Shown here: positions 18,123-26,792 of the stretch, in pieces
Layout of the letters: each line of letters starts with the position of its first letter
How positions within the stretch are numbered: position 1 is the stretch's first letter
From: an uncultured Prochlorococcus sp.
Lineage (GTDB): Bacteria > Cyanobacteriota > Cyanobacteriia > PCC-6307 > Cyanobiaceae
Assembly: GCA_902536455.1 (NCBI GenBank)
Contig: CACAXN010000001.1
Coordinates: 50,323-114,322, forward strand
Length of the DNA: 64,000 nucleotides
Direction of reading: 5' to 3'
Notes under the pieces: model-generated
What the model saw: the letters and a program-made list of their open reading frames with translations, nothing else
Told to the model about the DNA's origin: nothing
Databases searched by the model: none
Translations under genes and position numbers: made by a program

Positions 18123-19232
18123 ATGAGCGATGTATTATTAATTGGTTCATGTGAGCCATTTAGTGGTAAGTCTGCATTGGTTCTTGGTATAGCAAAAAAA
18201 CTTTTACAAGAGAAAAAAAAAGTACGTATTGGCAAACCACTAGCAACATGTATAGAACTTACTAATCTGCCTTCAATGTCTTATGAAGGATTGATCGATG
18301 ATGATGTTAAATTTATTGGTTCTACATTAAATATCGAAGAAGACCATTTAATTTCTTCAGTAGGGTTATTGGATAATATATCAGCTGAAAAAAGAATTTC
18401 TAATAAAGACTTGCTACCAGGAAAAGGTTTTGATCAAATTGAGGGATTGGCTAATGATGATTTTGAAGGACTTAACATTTTAGAGGCAGCTGGAAGTCTT
18501 TGTGAAGGAATGATTTATGGTTTAAGTCTCCCACAACTAGCTGAAAGTTTAAATGCAAAAGTCTTAATTGTGAATTTATGGGAAGATTGTAAAAGCGTGG
18601 ACGCGTTACTAGATGCAAAAAAACAATTAGGAGATCGTTTGGCTGGGGTAGTATTGAATGCTGTTATGCCTCAAGAAGTAGAAAAAGTCAAAAATGAAAT
18701 AATACCCTCTCTTAAAGATCTAAATATTGAAGTATTTGGAGTTATGCCCAAATCACCACTGCTTAGAAGTGTCACCGTTGGAGAGCTTGTTAGAAGATTA
18801 AATGCCCAAGTAATTTGTTGCCCTGAAAAAGATCAATTACTTGTTGAGACATTAAGTATTGGAGCAATGGGGGTAAATTCGGCAATGGAATTTTTCAGAA
18901 GAAGGCGGAATATGGCAGTTGTTACTGGAGCTGATAGAACTGATATTCAACTTGCGGCTTTAGAAGCTTCAACTCAATGTCTTATCTTAACTGGTTTGGG
19001 TGAACCTCTATCACAATTAATTCATAGAGCCGAGGAATTGGAGGTTCCAATTCTAAAAGTTGAGTTAGATACTCTTGCCTCTGTGGAAATTATTGAACAA
19101 GCTTTTGGTCATGTCAGGATACATGAATCAATTAAAGCTTCTTATGCTTTTCAATTAGTTCAGGATCATGTGAATCTAAAAAGAATACTCGAAAAGATAG
19201 ATTTTCCCTGCAATTTTTCAGATAAATGCTAA
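18123..19232 (+). CDS. BioD-like ATPase with DRTGG domain (phosphotransacetylase family N-terminal-like)
   Basis: A 369-residue protein: an N-terminal BioD-like P-loop domain with a GSCEPFSGKSA Walker A loop (residues 8-18), then a DRTGG domain (about residues 215-330), as found in the N-terminal part of long phosphotransacetylases but here without the catalytic Pta domain. Its role is unknown; it may sense a nucleotide or acyl phosphate. ATG at 18123. It is followed 25 bases later by a SLOG-fold gene, suggesting a pair. Confidence 0.75.
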   Translation: MSDVLLIGSCEPFSGKSALVLGIAKKLLQEKKKVRIGKPLATCIELTNLPSMSYEGLIDDDVKFIGSTLNIEEDHLISSVGLLDNISAEKRISNKDLLPGKGFDQIEGLANDDFEGLNILEAAGSLCEGMIYGLSLPQLAESLNAKVLIVNLWEDCKSVDALLDAKKQLGDRLAGVVLNAVMPQEVEKVKNEIIPSLKDLNIEVFGVMPKSPLLRSVTVGELVRRLNAQVICCPEKDQLLVETLSIGAMGVNSAMEFFRRRRNMAVVTGADRTDIQLAALEASTQCLILTGLGEPLSQLIHRAEELEVPILKVELDTLASVEIIEQAFGHVRIHESIKASYAFQLVQDHVNLKRILEKIDFPCNFSDKC

Positions 19233-19257
19233 TTTCAACTATAGGAACCATTTTATT

Positions 19258-19770
19258 TTGAGTCGCTCTTTAGATCTACCAGCTACCGAAGGTGTTGATA
19301 CCTTAGCTCAAGAACTTGCAAAACTCCAAGATAACGGAAAAAGGAGCATTGCTTTTTTGGGTAGTAGACATGTACCTGTAGTAGATATCCATTTGATTGA
19401 GTTAATAGCAAGGTCGTTAGCAGAGGAAGGTCATAATATACTTACATCGGGATCTCAAGGGGTCAACGCTGCAGTTATTCGAGCTGTTTTAGATATCAAT
19501 CCATCATTATTGACCGTTTTATTGCCACAAAGTCTTGATAGGCAAATTCCTGAAATAAAGGACCAACTTGAGAAGGTTATGCATTTAGTTGAAAAAAGTG
19601 AAAATGATGAATTGCCGCTTCCACTTGCAAGCAGTCTTTGTAATCAAGAAATCATTACTAGATGTGATCAATTAATATGTTTTGCTTTTCACGATAGTGA
19701 AACCTTACTAAATAGTTGTAGATGCGCGGAAGAAATGGGTAAGGTGGTTAGTTTATTGTATTTTGATTAG
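19258..19770 (+). CDS. SLOG/DprA-like Rossmann-fold protein
   Basis: A 170-residue protein with SLOG-superfamily features: AFLGSRHVPVVD after the first strand and TSGSQGVNAAVIRA, the glycine-rich TSGxxxG motif typical of LOG/DprA nucleotide-binding proteins. It is far shorter than DprA and has no DNA-binding winged helix, so a role in recombination is doubtful. The start must be the TTG at 19258 because no ATG lies nearby; AGGA occurs about 13 bases upstream. It follows the DRTGG gene. Confidence 0.72.
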   Translation: MSRSLDLPATEGVDTLAQELAKLQDNGKRSIAFLGSRHVPVVDIHLIELIARSLAEEGHNILTSGSQGVNAAVIRAVLDINPSLLTVLLPQSLDRQIPEIKDQLEKVMHLVEKSENDELPLPLASSLCNQEIITRCDQLICFAFHDSETLLNSCRCAEEMGKVVSLLYFD

Positions 19771-19836
19771 ATTAATCTATTTCCCCCTTTTTTAATGGTC
19801 ATTTATGCTAAAAATATTTAGCTTGTAAAATTCAAC

Positions 19837-20334
19837 ATGGCAGAAAGTTTTTCATTTGATGTTGTTTCTGATTTCGAGAGACAGGAACTAGTTAACGCCT
19901 TAGATCAAGTAAAAAGGGAAATTTCTCAACGTTACGATTTGAAAGGAACAGAAACTTCAGTTGATTTAGACAAAGAAAGTATTTATATAATCACAAATAG
20001 CGAACTAACCTTAAATGCTGTCAATGACATAATTAGACAAAAAGCTATAAAAAGAAACTTATCTTTAAAAATTTTTGACTACGGTGAAATTGAAATAGTG
20101 AGTGGTAATAAAGTAAGACAAACAATTTTGTTAAAACAAGGAATTAATCAAGAAATAGCAAAAAAAATTAGTAAGAGTATTAGAGATCAAATAAAAAAAA
20201 TTAATGTAAGCATAAATGGAGATACACTTAGAGTATCGAGTAAAAGCAAAAATGATCTTCAAATAGCAATTAAGCTAGTAAGAGATTTGGAAGAGTCTTT
20301 GAATATTCCTCTAAAGGCTAATAATTTTAGATAG
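19837..20334 (+). CDS. YajQ family protein
   Basis: A 165-residue protein matching the YajQ/UPF0234 family throughout: FSFDVVSDFERQELVNALDQ at the start and the internal QRYDLKGTET motif. Members bind nucleic acid or cyclic di-GMP in some bacteria; the role in cyanobacteria is unknown. ATG at 19837. It is followed by a small unknown gene 26 bases downstream. Confidence 0.93.
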   Translation: MAESFSFDVVSDFERQELVNALDQVKREISQRYDLKGTETSVDLDKESIYIITNSELTLNAVNDIIRQKAIKRNLSLKIFDYGEIEIVSGNKVRQTILLKQGINQEIAKKISKSIRDQIKKINVSINGDTLRVSSKSKNDLQIAIKLVRDLEESLNIPLKANNFR

Positions 20335-20360
20335 GATTTTTATTAGGATCAACTTTAAAT

Positions 20361-20570
20361 ATGCCAGATTATTCAGAAGCTCTCAAAAAATCACTAATAA
20401 AAAAAATAAAAGAATATCCTCGTTTTTCAAAGAGTGAAGTAGAGAAATTTTGTTGGATGGCAGTTCATGAGTATAAGCACGGAGTTTTACCTTCTGAATA
20501 CGACATTAGGGAGATAGATGAGGAACTTTATCTACAACTTTTGCAGGAATTTAAATCAAATATCAAATAA
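20361..20570 (+). CDS. Conserved small protein of unknown function (69 aa)
   Basis: A 69-residue soluble protein, mostly helical by composition, with acidic and aromatic residues (VEKFCWMAVHEYKHGVLPSE). No signal peptide or membrane helix, and no family recognised. ATG at 20361 directly after yajQ, so the two are probably co-transcribed. I call it a gene because it is compact, in-phase with its neighbour and has a protein-like composition. Confidence 0.65.
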   Translation: MPDYSEALKKSLIKKIKEYPRFSKSEVEKFCWMAVHEYKHGVLPSEYDIREIDEELYLQLLQEFKSNIK

Positions 20571-20679
20571 AATATTATTAACATTTTTTTACAATTATTA
20601 AAAAAATATTTTAATTAAATGCCTTATTAATGCATTAACTAATTTGATTAAATATGATTAATTAAAAGAAAAAAATTTA

Positions 20680-21483
20680 ATGTCTACATCCTTTAAAAAT
20701 GTCACACCAACTGGTCCTGGCGGTACTGCGACACTACTTATTGTGTTATCTTTTACCGGCTTTCTTTTACTCACCCAGTCACTTTTTGTCGTCCCCTCTG
20801 GACAGGTTGCTGTGGTTACAACATTAGGAAAAGTAAGCGGCCCTTCAAGGAGAGCTGGATTAAACTTTAAACTCCCATTTGTTCAGTCTGTGTATCCATT
20901 TGATATTAAAACTCAAGTTCAACCTGAAAAATTTGAAACTTTAACTAAGGACCTACAAGTTATTAGGGCCACAGCTACAGTCAAATATTCAGTAAAGCCT
21001 AATGAAGCAGGAAGAATTTTCGCCACAATTGCTAGTCGAAACAGTGACGTCTATCAAAAAATAGTTCAACCTTCATTGCTAAAAGCTCTTAAATCAGTAT
21101 TTTCTCAATATGAATTGGAGACTATCGCTACAGAATTTGCAGTCATCTCTGAAAAAGTTGGAGATACTGTTGCTCAAGAATTGAATTCATTCGATTATGT
21201 AGATGTTAAAAGTTTGGATCTGACAGGTCTAGAGATTGCCGAAGAATATAGAGCAGCTATTGAACAAAAACAAATAGCAGGTCAACAATTACTAAGAGCA
21301 AAAACAGAAGTGGAGATTGCGGAACAAGAGGCACTTAGGTACGAAACACTAAATAGAAGCCTTGACGATCAAGTACTTTTCAAACTATTTCTTGATAAGT
21401 GGGATGGTAGTACACAAGTTGTACCTGGACTTCCAGGTTCTGAAGGGGGTAGTCCTCCAGTAATCGTCGGCGGTAGAAGATAA
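20680..21483 (+). CDS. SPFH/band 7 (prohibitin-like) membrane protein
   Basis: A 267-residue protein with an N-terminal membrane helix (LLIVLSFTGFLLLTQSLFVV, residues 20-39) followed by a band 7 domain (GQVAVVTTLGKVSG onward) and a helical C-terminal region with heptad-like pattern (AEEYRAAIEQKQIAGQQLL). Such proteins form membrane ring assemblies and often modulate proteases or photosystem repair in cyanobacteria. ATG at 20680. It converges with hemL. Confidence 0.87.
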   Translation: MSTSFKNVTPTGPGGTATLLIVLSFTGFLLLTQSLFVVPSGQVAVVTTLGKVSGPSRRAGLNFKLPFVQSVYPFDIKTQVQPEKFETLTKDLQVIRATATVKYSVKPNEAGRIFATIASRNSDVYQKIVQPSLLKALKSVFSQYELETIATEFAVISEKVGDTVAQELNSFDYVDVKSLDLTGLEIAEEYRAAIEQKQIAGQQLLRAKTEVEIAEQEALRYETLNRSLDDQVLFKLFLDKWDGSTQVVPGLPGSEGGSPPVIVGGRR

Positions 21484-21542
21484 AGAAACTTTTTCTTTAA
21501 GTATTTGATGTGATTATTGTTTTAAAAGTATGCAAGATCAAT

Positions 21543-22844
21543 TTAATTTTTTATAGCATTAAATGATTGATCAAATGCTTCTATAGTTTTATCTATTTCT
21601 TCTTCGCTATGTGCAAGTGAAGTAAACCCAGCTTCAAACGGACTTGGTGCTAAATAAATTCCTCGACGTAGCATTTCACTATGCAATTTACCGAAAAGTT
21701 CAGCATCGTTTGTTTTTGCTTCATCAAAGTTTCTAACTGGTCCATTACATAAGAAAAATCCAAACATGCCACTAATACTTCCACCGTTTATTGCGAAGCC
21801 ATTATTTTCTGCGGATTGAATAATCCCTTCAATTAATCTAGAAGTTGTAGCATCTAGCCTCTCATAAGTACCCTCTTGTTTGAGCAGCTCGAGAGTTTTT
21901 ATTCCAGCAGTCATTGCGAGTGGGTTCCCACTCAAAGTTCCTGCCTGATAAACTGGTCCTGAAGGGGCTACCATTGACATTATTTCTTTCTTCCCTCCAT
22001 AAGCTCCAACAGGCAGGCCTCCACCAATTACTTTGCCGAGTGTGGTTAAATCAGGAGTAACTCCAAATTTCTCTTGAGCCCCTCCATAACTTATTCTGAA
22101 TCCAGTCATTACTTCATCAAAAACCAAAAGTGATCCATTCTCGGTAGTTAATTCTCTTAATCCCTCTAGAAATCCAGGTTCAGGTGTAATGAAACCAGCA
22201 TTACCAACAATAGGCTCAAGAATTACACCTGATATTGCATCAGGATTTTCGGAAAATAATTTTTTTACTGCTTCAAGATCATTGTAAGGAGCTGTAAGTG
22301 TGTTGGCAGTTGTTGTTCTTGGAACTCCTGGAGAATCTGGTAATCCTAAGGTAGCTACACCTGATCCGGCTTTCACCAAAAACATATCTGCATGACCGTG
22401 ATAGCAACCATCAAATTTAATAACTTTATCTCTTCCCGTGAAAGCTCTCATAAGCCTTAAAACGGCCATGCATGCTTCAGTCCCGCTATTGACAAATCTA
22501 ACCATTTCTACAGATGGGACAGCTTCTATAACCATCTCAGCAAGTTTGTTCTCTAAAACGCATGGCGCTCCAAAGCTAGTACCTTTTTCTATCGCTTCCT
22601 GTAAAGCCGTTGTAACTTCAGGATGGGCATGGCCACATATCGCTGGCCCCCAACTACCTATGTAGTCAATATATCTATTTCCATCAATGTCCCAAGCAAA
22701 AGGGCCTTTGACTCTATCAAAAACAATTGGCTGTCCACCAACTGACTTGAAAGCTCTGACTGGAGAACTAACGCCTCCAGGCATTAATTCTTGAGCAGCG
22801 AAAAAAACTTTCTCAGATTGGTTGCAATTTAATATTTCAGTCAC
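21543..22844 (-). CDS. hemL: Glutamate-1-semialdehyde 2,1-aminomutase
   Basis: Converts glutamate-1-semialdehyde to 5-aminolevulinate, the first committed tetrapyrrole. PLP-dependent class III aminotransferase of 433 residues, normal length. The PLP lysine lies in [18 protein letters not shown] near residue 272, and [11 protein letters not shown] precedes it. The start codon is GTG at 22844. It is the C5-pathway step after GltX and glutamyl-tRNA reductase. Confidence 0.97.
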   Translation of the reverse strand: MTEILNCNQSEKVFFAAQELMPGGVSSPVRAFKSVGGQPIVFDRVKGPFAWDIDGNRYIDYIGSWGPAICGHAHPEVTTALQEAIEKGTSFGAPCVLENKLAEMVIEAVPSVEMVRFVNSGTEACMAVLRLMRAFTGRDKVIKFDGCYHGHADMFLVKAGSGVATLGLPDSPGVPRTTTANTLTAPYNDLEAVKKLFSENPDAISGVILEPIVGNAGFITPEPGFLEGLRELTTENGSLLVFDEVMTGFRISYGGAQEKFGVTPDLTTLGKVIGGGLPVGAYGGKKEIMSMVAPSGPVYQAGTLSGNPLAMTAGIKTLELLKQEGTYERLDATTSRLIEGIIQSAENNGFAINGGSISGMFGFFLCNGPVRNFDEAKTNDAELFGKLHSEMLRRGIYLAPSPFEAGFTSLAHSEEEIDKTIEAFDQSFNAIKN

Positions 22845-23061
22845 AATTAAATAAAATGAAAATTTGAAGAAAATTTTGTCATGATCTAACTTAGAAAAAA
22901 TTAAAAATTTGTCAATTCAGATTGAAATTCTACATTATGATATTTTTATTGCGATAGTTTGGATTGTAAATTATTAATTTTCAGGAAATCAAAATTGAAA
23001 TAGATCTAATTCTAGATAACTCTTTGTTAGTAAGTGTTTTCAGGAAATAAAAAATTTTTAT

Positions 23062-23907
23062 TTATATTTCGAAAAAATTGTCCTCGTCATCAATAAAGTC
23101 TCCGTTAAAGTCATTCAAGCTAAGATCAATCATTACTGGGACATGATCACTTGGGCGTAAATTTGCCCTAGGTAAGCTGTCTATCACACAGCTTTTAAGT
23201 TTTGAAGATAGTTCTTTACTTATGTAAATATGGTCTATTCTCCAGCCTTTATTTAATTCAAATGCGTTATTACGGTAATCCCACCAACTCCAATGACCAG
23301 TATTTTTTTCAAAAATCCTGAAAGAATCTATTAATCTTCCTTTCAGAACATTATTAAGTGCATCTCTCTCTGCCTGAGATGCCATTATTCCTCCTTCATA
23401 TTTATTTGGATCATGAATATCTAAGTTAGTTGGAGCAATATTAAAATCACCTGCAAGACAAATTAATTCTCCTTTTTTTTCTTGTTCATCCAAAAAAGAA
23501 GCTAAACATTTCAACCAATTAATTTTGTAATCGAACTTACCAGATGCTAGTGAAGATCCATTAGGTACATAAACATTAATGATCTTGATCCCACCAATAT
23601 CAGCCGAGATTAATCTTTTTTGTTCTAGGGAAGATTCAATATTATGATCAGAGTAACTATAACCATTGAACCCTTTTTCAATATTTTCAGGTTTTATTTT
23701 AGAAATAATAGCAACGCCATTGTAAGATTTTTGTCCGTAAACTTCTACTGAATAACCAAGCTTTTCAAAAGGTTCAAATGGGAAACTATCATCAATTACT
23801 TTTGTTTCTTGCAAGCATAGAATATCTGGATTGACTTGATTAATCCAATCTACTATTTGTAAAAGTCTAGTTCTTATTGAGTTAACATTCCAAGTTGCTA
23901 TTAACAA
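23062..23907 (-). CDS. xth: Exodeoxyribonuclease III
   Basis: AP endonuclease and 3'-5' exonuclease in base-excision repair. The 281-residue protein has the EEP fold residues: ATWNVNSIR at the start, LCLQETK, the AGDFNIAPTNLDIHDP segment, and RIDHIYIS with LRPSDHVPV at the C-terminus. The start is TTG at 23907, which places the motif at its usual position. About 20 acidic residues form a short tail. Confidence 0.93.
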   Translation of the reverse strand: MLIATWNVNSIRTRLLQIVDWINQVNPDILCLQETKVIDDSFPFEPFEKLGYSVEVYGQKSYNGVAIISKIKPENIEKGFNGYSYSDHNIESSLEQKRLISADIGGIKIINVYVPNGSSLASGKFDYKINWLKCLASFLDEQEKKGELICLAGDFNIAPTNLDIHDPNKYEGGIMASQAERDALNNVLKGRLIDSFRIFEKNTGHWSWWDYRNNAFELNKGWRIDHIYISKELSSKLKSCVIDSLPRANLRPSDHVPVMIDLSLNDFNGDFIDDEDNFFEI

Positions 23908-23978
23908 ATTTCTACTTATTTATGTAAAATTAAACTAGCAAGAATTTCTGGCATTAAAGAATTTTGAAATTAAATAAA

Positions 23979-24263
23979 ATGAAAATTTATTTCTTTAAAA
24001 CCCTATCTAAACCATTTTCCTTATTTATCTTTTTGATTTCCTTAATTTTTTTAAAAGATGATCTTTTAAATGCTGAATATTTACCTGAAGAATTACAAAT
24101 TGATAGCTCCACTAAAACAGATGATAATAGTTCCGCTATTCCTACTAATCCATTTGAAATTGTAGAAATGATAAGGAGATATAATAGCTTGAATGATGCA
24201 ACTAATCCCTCTGATGCTATAGACGATGCATTAAACTCTTTTAATGATTTGGAGGAACAATAA
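23979..24263 (+). CDS. Secreted small protein of unknown function
   Basis: A 94-residue protein with a hydrophobic N-terminus (FSLFIFLISLIFLKDD) that looks like a signal peptide or anchor, then an acidic, Ser/Asn/Asp-rich mature part with no cysteines. No family recognised. I chose the ATG at 23979; an in-frame TTG at 23964 would add five residues. It precedes a second unknown gene by 38 bases. Confidence 0.6.
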   Translation: MKIYFFKTLSKPFSLFIFLISLIFLKDDLLNAEYLPEELQIDSSTKTDDNSSAIPTNPFEIVEMIRRYNSLNDATNPSDAIDDALNSFNDLEEQ

Positions 24264-24301
24264 GGATTTTAATACGATAAATTGCCTTTTAAATCTTTAA
24301 T

Positions 24302-24901
24302 ATGTTAAAAAACCCTATCCCACAAGTTACCAACCAATTACAGTACAGAGCAATTGGTATTATTAATGGTAAATTTAGTCCTCATAGTAGTGAGCAATTA
24401 AATAGAGGTGTTTTAATTGATAATAAAGGCGAAAAAATTGAAACAGTAGTCCTAGGTAAAGCATTGTCACTTTTAAAAAAGCATATTGACTTAAATAAAA
24501 GTTATTTTTGGGTCGTTTATCCAAAGAATAAAAATACTCAAAACTTGCATTTACAGGTAGCAGGTATCTGGGATCCTTACAAACTGAATGATTTTCCGAA
24601 TAATTCTTCAAAAACAGACTTTTCGAAATTATTAGAGGAATTAGGTTTAAAAGATAACTATTTCTCTATTAGAGGAGAATTAGTTTTTGTCAACACAAAA
24701 AAAAAAGAAATTGTAATTAAGATATGTTCAGGTTCAAAGTTAAAGAATTTAAAGAATAAAAATTTTAAATTAGTTATAAAAGGGGAACTTTCTCTTCAAC
24801 TTCTTAATTCTTTTGTAAGTTTAAATATCAATAGAGATGGAAATGCTTTGAAATTAATTAGTTACGAAGTTATCGAAAAAGATCTTTCTGAAAATAACTA
24901 G
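24302..24901 (+). CDS. Conserved hypothetical protein (199 aa)
   Basis: A 199-residue soluble protein with no signal peptide or membrane helix. The sequence alternates hydrophobic and polar residues in a beta-rich pattern (LQYRAIGIINGKF, YFSIRGELVFVN, NFKLVIKGELSL), which could be an OB-like or single beta domain. No family is recognised. ATG at 24302. It lies between the secreted protein gene and larC, 52 bases before the latter. Confidence 0.65.
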   Translation: MLKNPIPQVTNQLQYRAIGIINGKFSPHSSEQLNRGVLIDNKGEKIETVVLGKALSLLKKHIDLNKSYFWVVYPKNKNTQNLHLQVAGIWDPYKLNDFPNNSSKTDFSKLLEELGLKDNYFSIRGELVFVNTKKKEIVIKICSGSKLKNLKNKNFKLVIKGELSLQLLNSFVSLNINRDGNALKLISYEVIEKDLSENN

Positions 24902-24953
24902 AATGAAAAATTGATTTTTATCACAATTTTACTAATCAAGAGATTTTAGATTT

Positions 24954-26183
24954 ATGGAAGATATTTTAATTGAATGTTCTCCGGGGATCTCTGGAGATAT
25001 GTTGTTAGGAGCTTTTTATGATTTGGGTGTACCTAAAAAGGTAATTGAACAACCACTTATTGATCTTGGATTAAAGGGTCTGTATCATCTAGAGTTTAGA
25101 GAATCAAAAAGTTGTTCAATTCGAGGGATAAAGGTAAAGGTTGATAATATTGATAGTAATCCCATAAAAAGGACATGGAGAAATATTAAAGAAGTTATTT
25201 TAAATGGGAACTTAGAAGATAAATTAAAAAAAATTATTTATGAAGTATTTGAATCTTTAGCAATTGCTGAAGGAAAAGTTCATGGCATCGAATCTGATGA
25301 TGTTCATTTTCATGAAATTGGAGCTATAGATTCATTAGTGGATATTATCGGAGTATGTGCTGCATTGAATTACTTAAATCCAAAGAAGATTTATTGTAAT
25401 GAACCAATGTTAGGAAAAGGATTTATTCAAACTGAACATGGAAAATTATCTGTACCAACTCCTGCTGTAATAGAGTTAATAAGACAAAAAAATATTAAGG
25501 TTTTATCAAGCCTTGACTCAATAGAGGGTGAGCTATCTACACCAACTGGTATTGCTTTACTTTCTAATTCAGTTGACTATTTGCACCCCCCTTCAAAATA
25601 TTCTATCAACTGTTATGGAGTAGGGATTGGCAACCTAAAATTTCCATTCCCTAATTTGGTAAGAGTTTATAAAATTACTTCATTTGAGGATTCTTCTTCT
25701 ATTAATTCACAAAATAATCCAAAGTGTGAAGAGATATCTGTTCAAGAAGCATGGATTGATGACCAAACGCCTGAAGACATATCTAATTTTGTAGAGAAAC
25801 TCAGAATTGAGGGAGCTTATGACGTTTCTTACCAAGCTATCAATATGAAAAAAAATAGAATTGGATTCTCTATTCAAGCAATCTTGCCAATAGAGAAAAA
25901 AGAACTTTTTAGACGATTATGGTTTGATTATTCAAATACTATTGGAGTTCGTGAAAGGACCCAATCAAGATGGGCATTACTTAGAAGGAGAGGAGAATGT
26001 TCAACTACTTTTGGAAATATAAAAGTTAAACAGTGCTTGAAACCGGATGGATCAATAACTATGAAACCAGAAAATGACGAGGTTTTGAGATTGAAAATTG
26101 AACATAAAATATCAACTGAGGAAATCAGAAGAATAATTAAAGAGTCAAGTAAGAAATTTCAAGCATTTGAAAACTGGAAATGA
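24954..26183 (+). CDS. larC: Nickel insertion protein LarC (DUF111)
   Basis: LarC inserts nickel into the pyridinium-based pincer nucleotide used by lactate racemase-type enzymes. The 409-residue protein has the LarC start ILIECSPGISGDMLLGAFYDLG, HFHEIGAIDSLVDIIG near residue 117 and STPTGIALL near 193. The whole length is one reading frame, unlike some lineages where LarC needs a programmed frameshift. ATG at 24954. No larA, larB or larE is present in this window. Confidence 0.92.
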   Translation: MEDILIECSPGISGDMLLGAFYDLGVPKKVIEQPLIDLGLKGLYHLEFRESKSCSIRGIKVKVDNIDSNPIKRTWRNIKEVILNGNLEDKLKKIIYEVFESLAIAEGKVHGIESDDVHFHEIGAIDSLVDIIGVCAALNYLNPKKIYCNEPMLGKGFIQTEHGKLSVPTPAVIELIRQKNIKVLSSLDSIEGELSTPTGIALLSNSVDYLHPPSKYSINCYGVGIGNLKFPFPNLVRVYKITSFEDSSSINSQNNPKCEEISVQEAWIDDQTPEDISNFVEKLRIEGAYDVSYQAINMKKNRIGFSIQAILPIEKKELFRRLWFDYSNTIGVRERTQSRWALLRRRGECSTTFGNIKVKQCLKPDGSITMKPENDEVLRLKIEHKISTEEIRRIIKESSKKFQAFENWK

Positions 26184-26201
26184 TATTTAAAATAAATAAG
26201 T

Positions 26202-26792
26202 AACTCTCAGATTGCTTTATATTCGACACTTATAGAACCTTACTTTATGTTGAGTGGATCTTTTCTATTGGCATCGCTGGGAGTAATTTTTTCACCACTT
26301 TAATTTTTTTTAATTTTTCCTTTAGTCTTCTTAAATAGGAAATTAATATATTTTTTATATTAAAAAGATTAAGGTCTCTTAAGGGAAAAGTATTTGAGAT
26401 TTTGAGACAACAAAATTTAAATGAACAATTTGAAGAGAGAATAAATATAATTTCTTTTTTTCCAACTAGTGCTTTATTACTTGAAATAGTTTTTGTTTTA
26501 TCTAAATTTATTGGGTTTTATTTTTGCTTAAATACTTTTTATCCAAATAATAATTTGGACATCATATATTTATTAGTAATCTTTTCTTTGTCATGGTCTT
26601 TAGGATTGGTAGTGCCAACAGCTCCAGGAGGAATTGGTGTTTTTGAAGCCTGCCTCCTTTTTCTTCTTGGCAGAAATATCCCACAGAATGCAATTCTTGT
26701 TAGCTAAACCTACTTTTAGGATAATATCTACATTGGCAGATTTGTTGTTAAGCTTCCCTTTTTTAATTAGAAAACTTTTTAAAAGAATTTAG
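26202..26792 (+). pseudogene. Decayed YbhN/UPF0104 lysylphosphatidylglycerol synthase-type membrane protein
   Basis: Remnants of one membrane protein gene can be read in changing frames. 26202-26309 gives ALYSTLIEPYFMLSGSFLL and ends in a stop. The same frame then gives LIFPLVFLNRK. After a frame change near 26340, ILKRLRSLKGKVFEI continues to SWSLGLVVPTAPGGIGVFEACLL, the family signature. After a stop and frame change near 26706, RIISTLADLLLSFPFLI runs to the natural stop at 26790-26792. At least one in-frame stop and two frameshifts are present, and the N-terminal half is missing. The open part, about 101 codons from 26402, may still look like a gene. Confidence 0.82.

Noticed and set aside
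22845..23061. Possible small gene between hemL and xth
   Set aside because: The 217-base AT-rich gap has no open frame with a start codon and coherent composition, and no clear hairpin.
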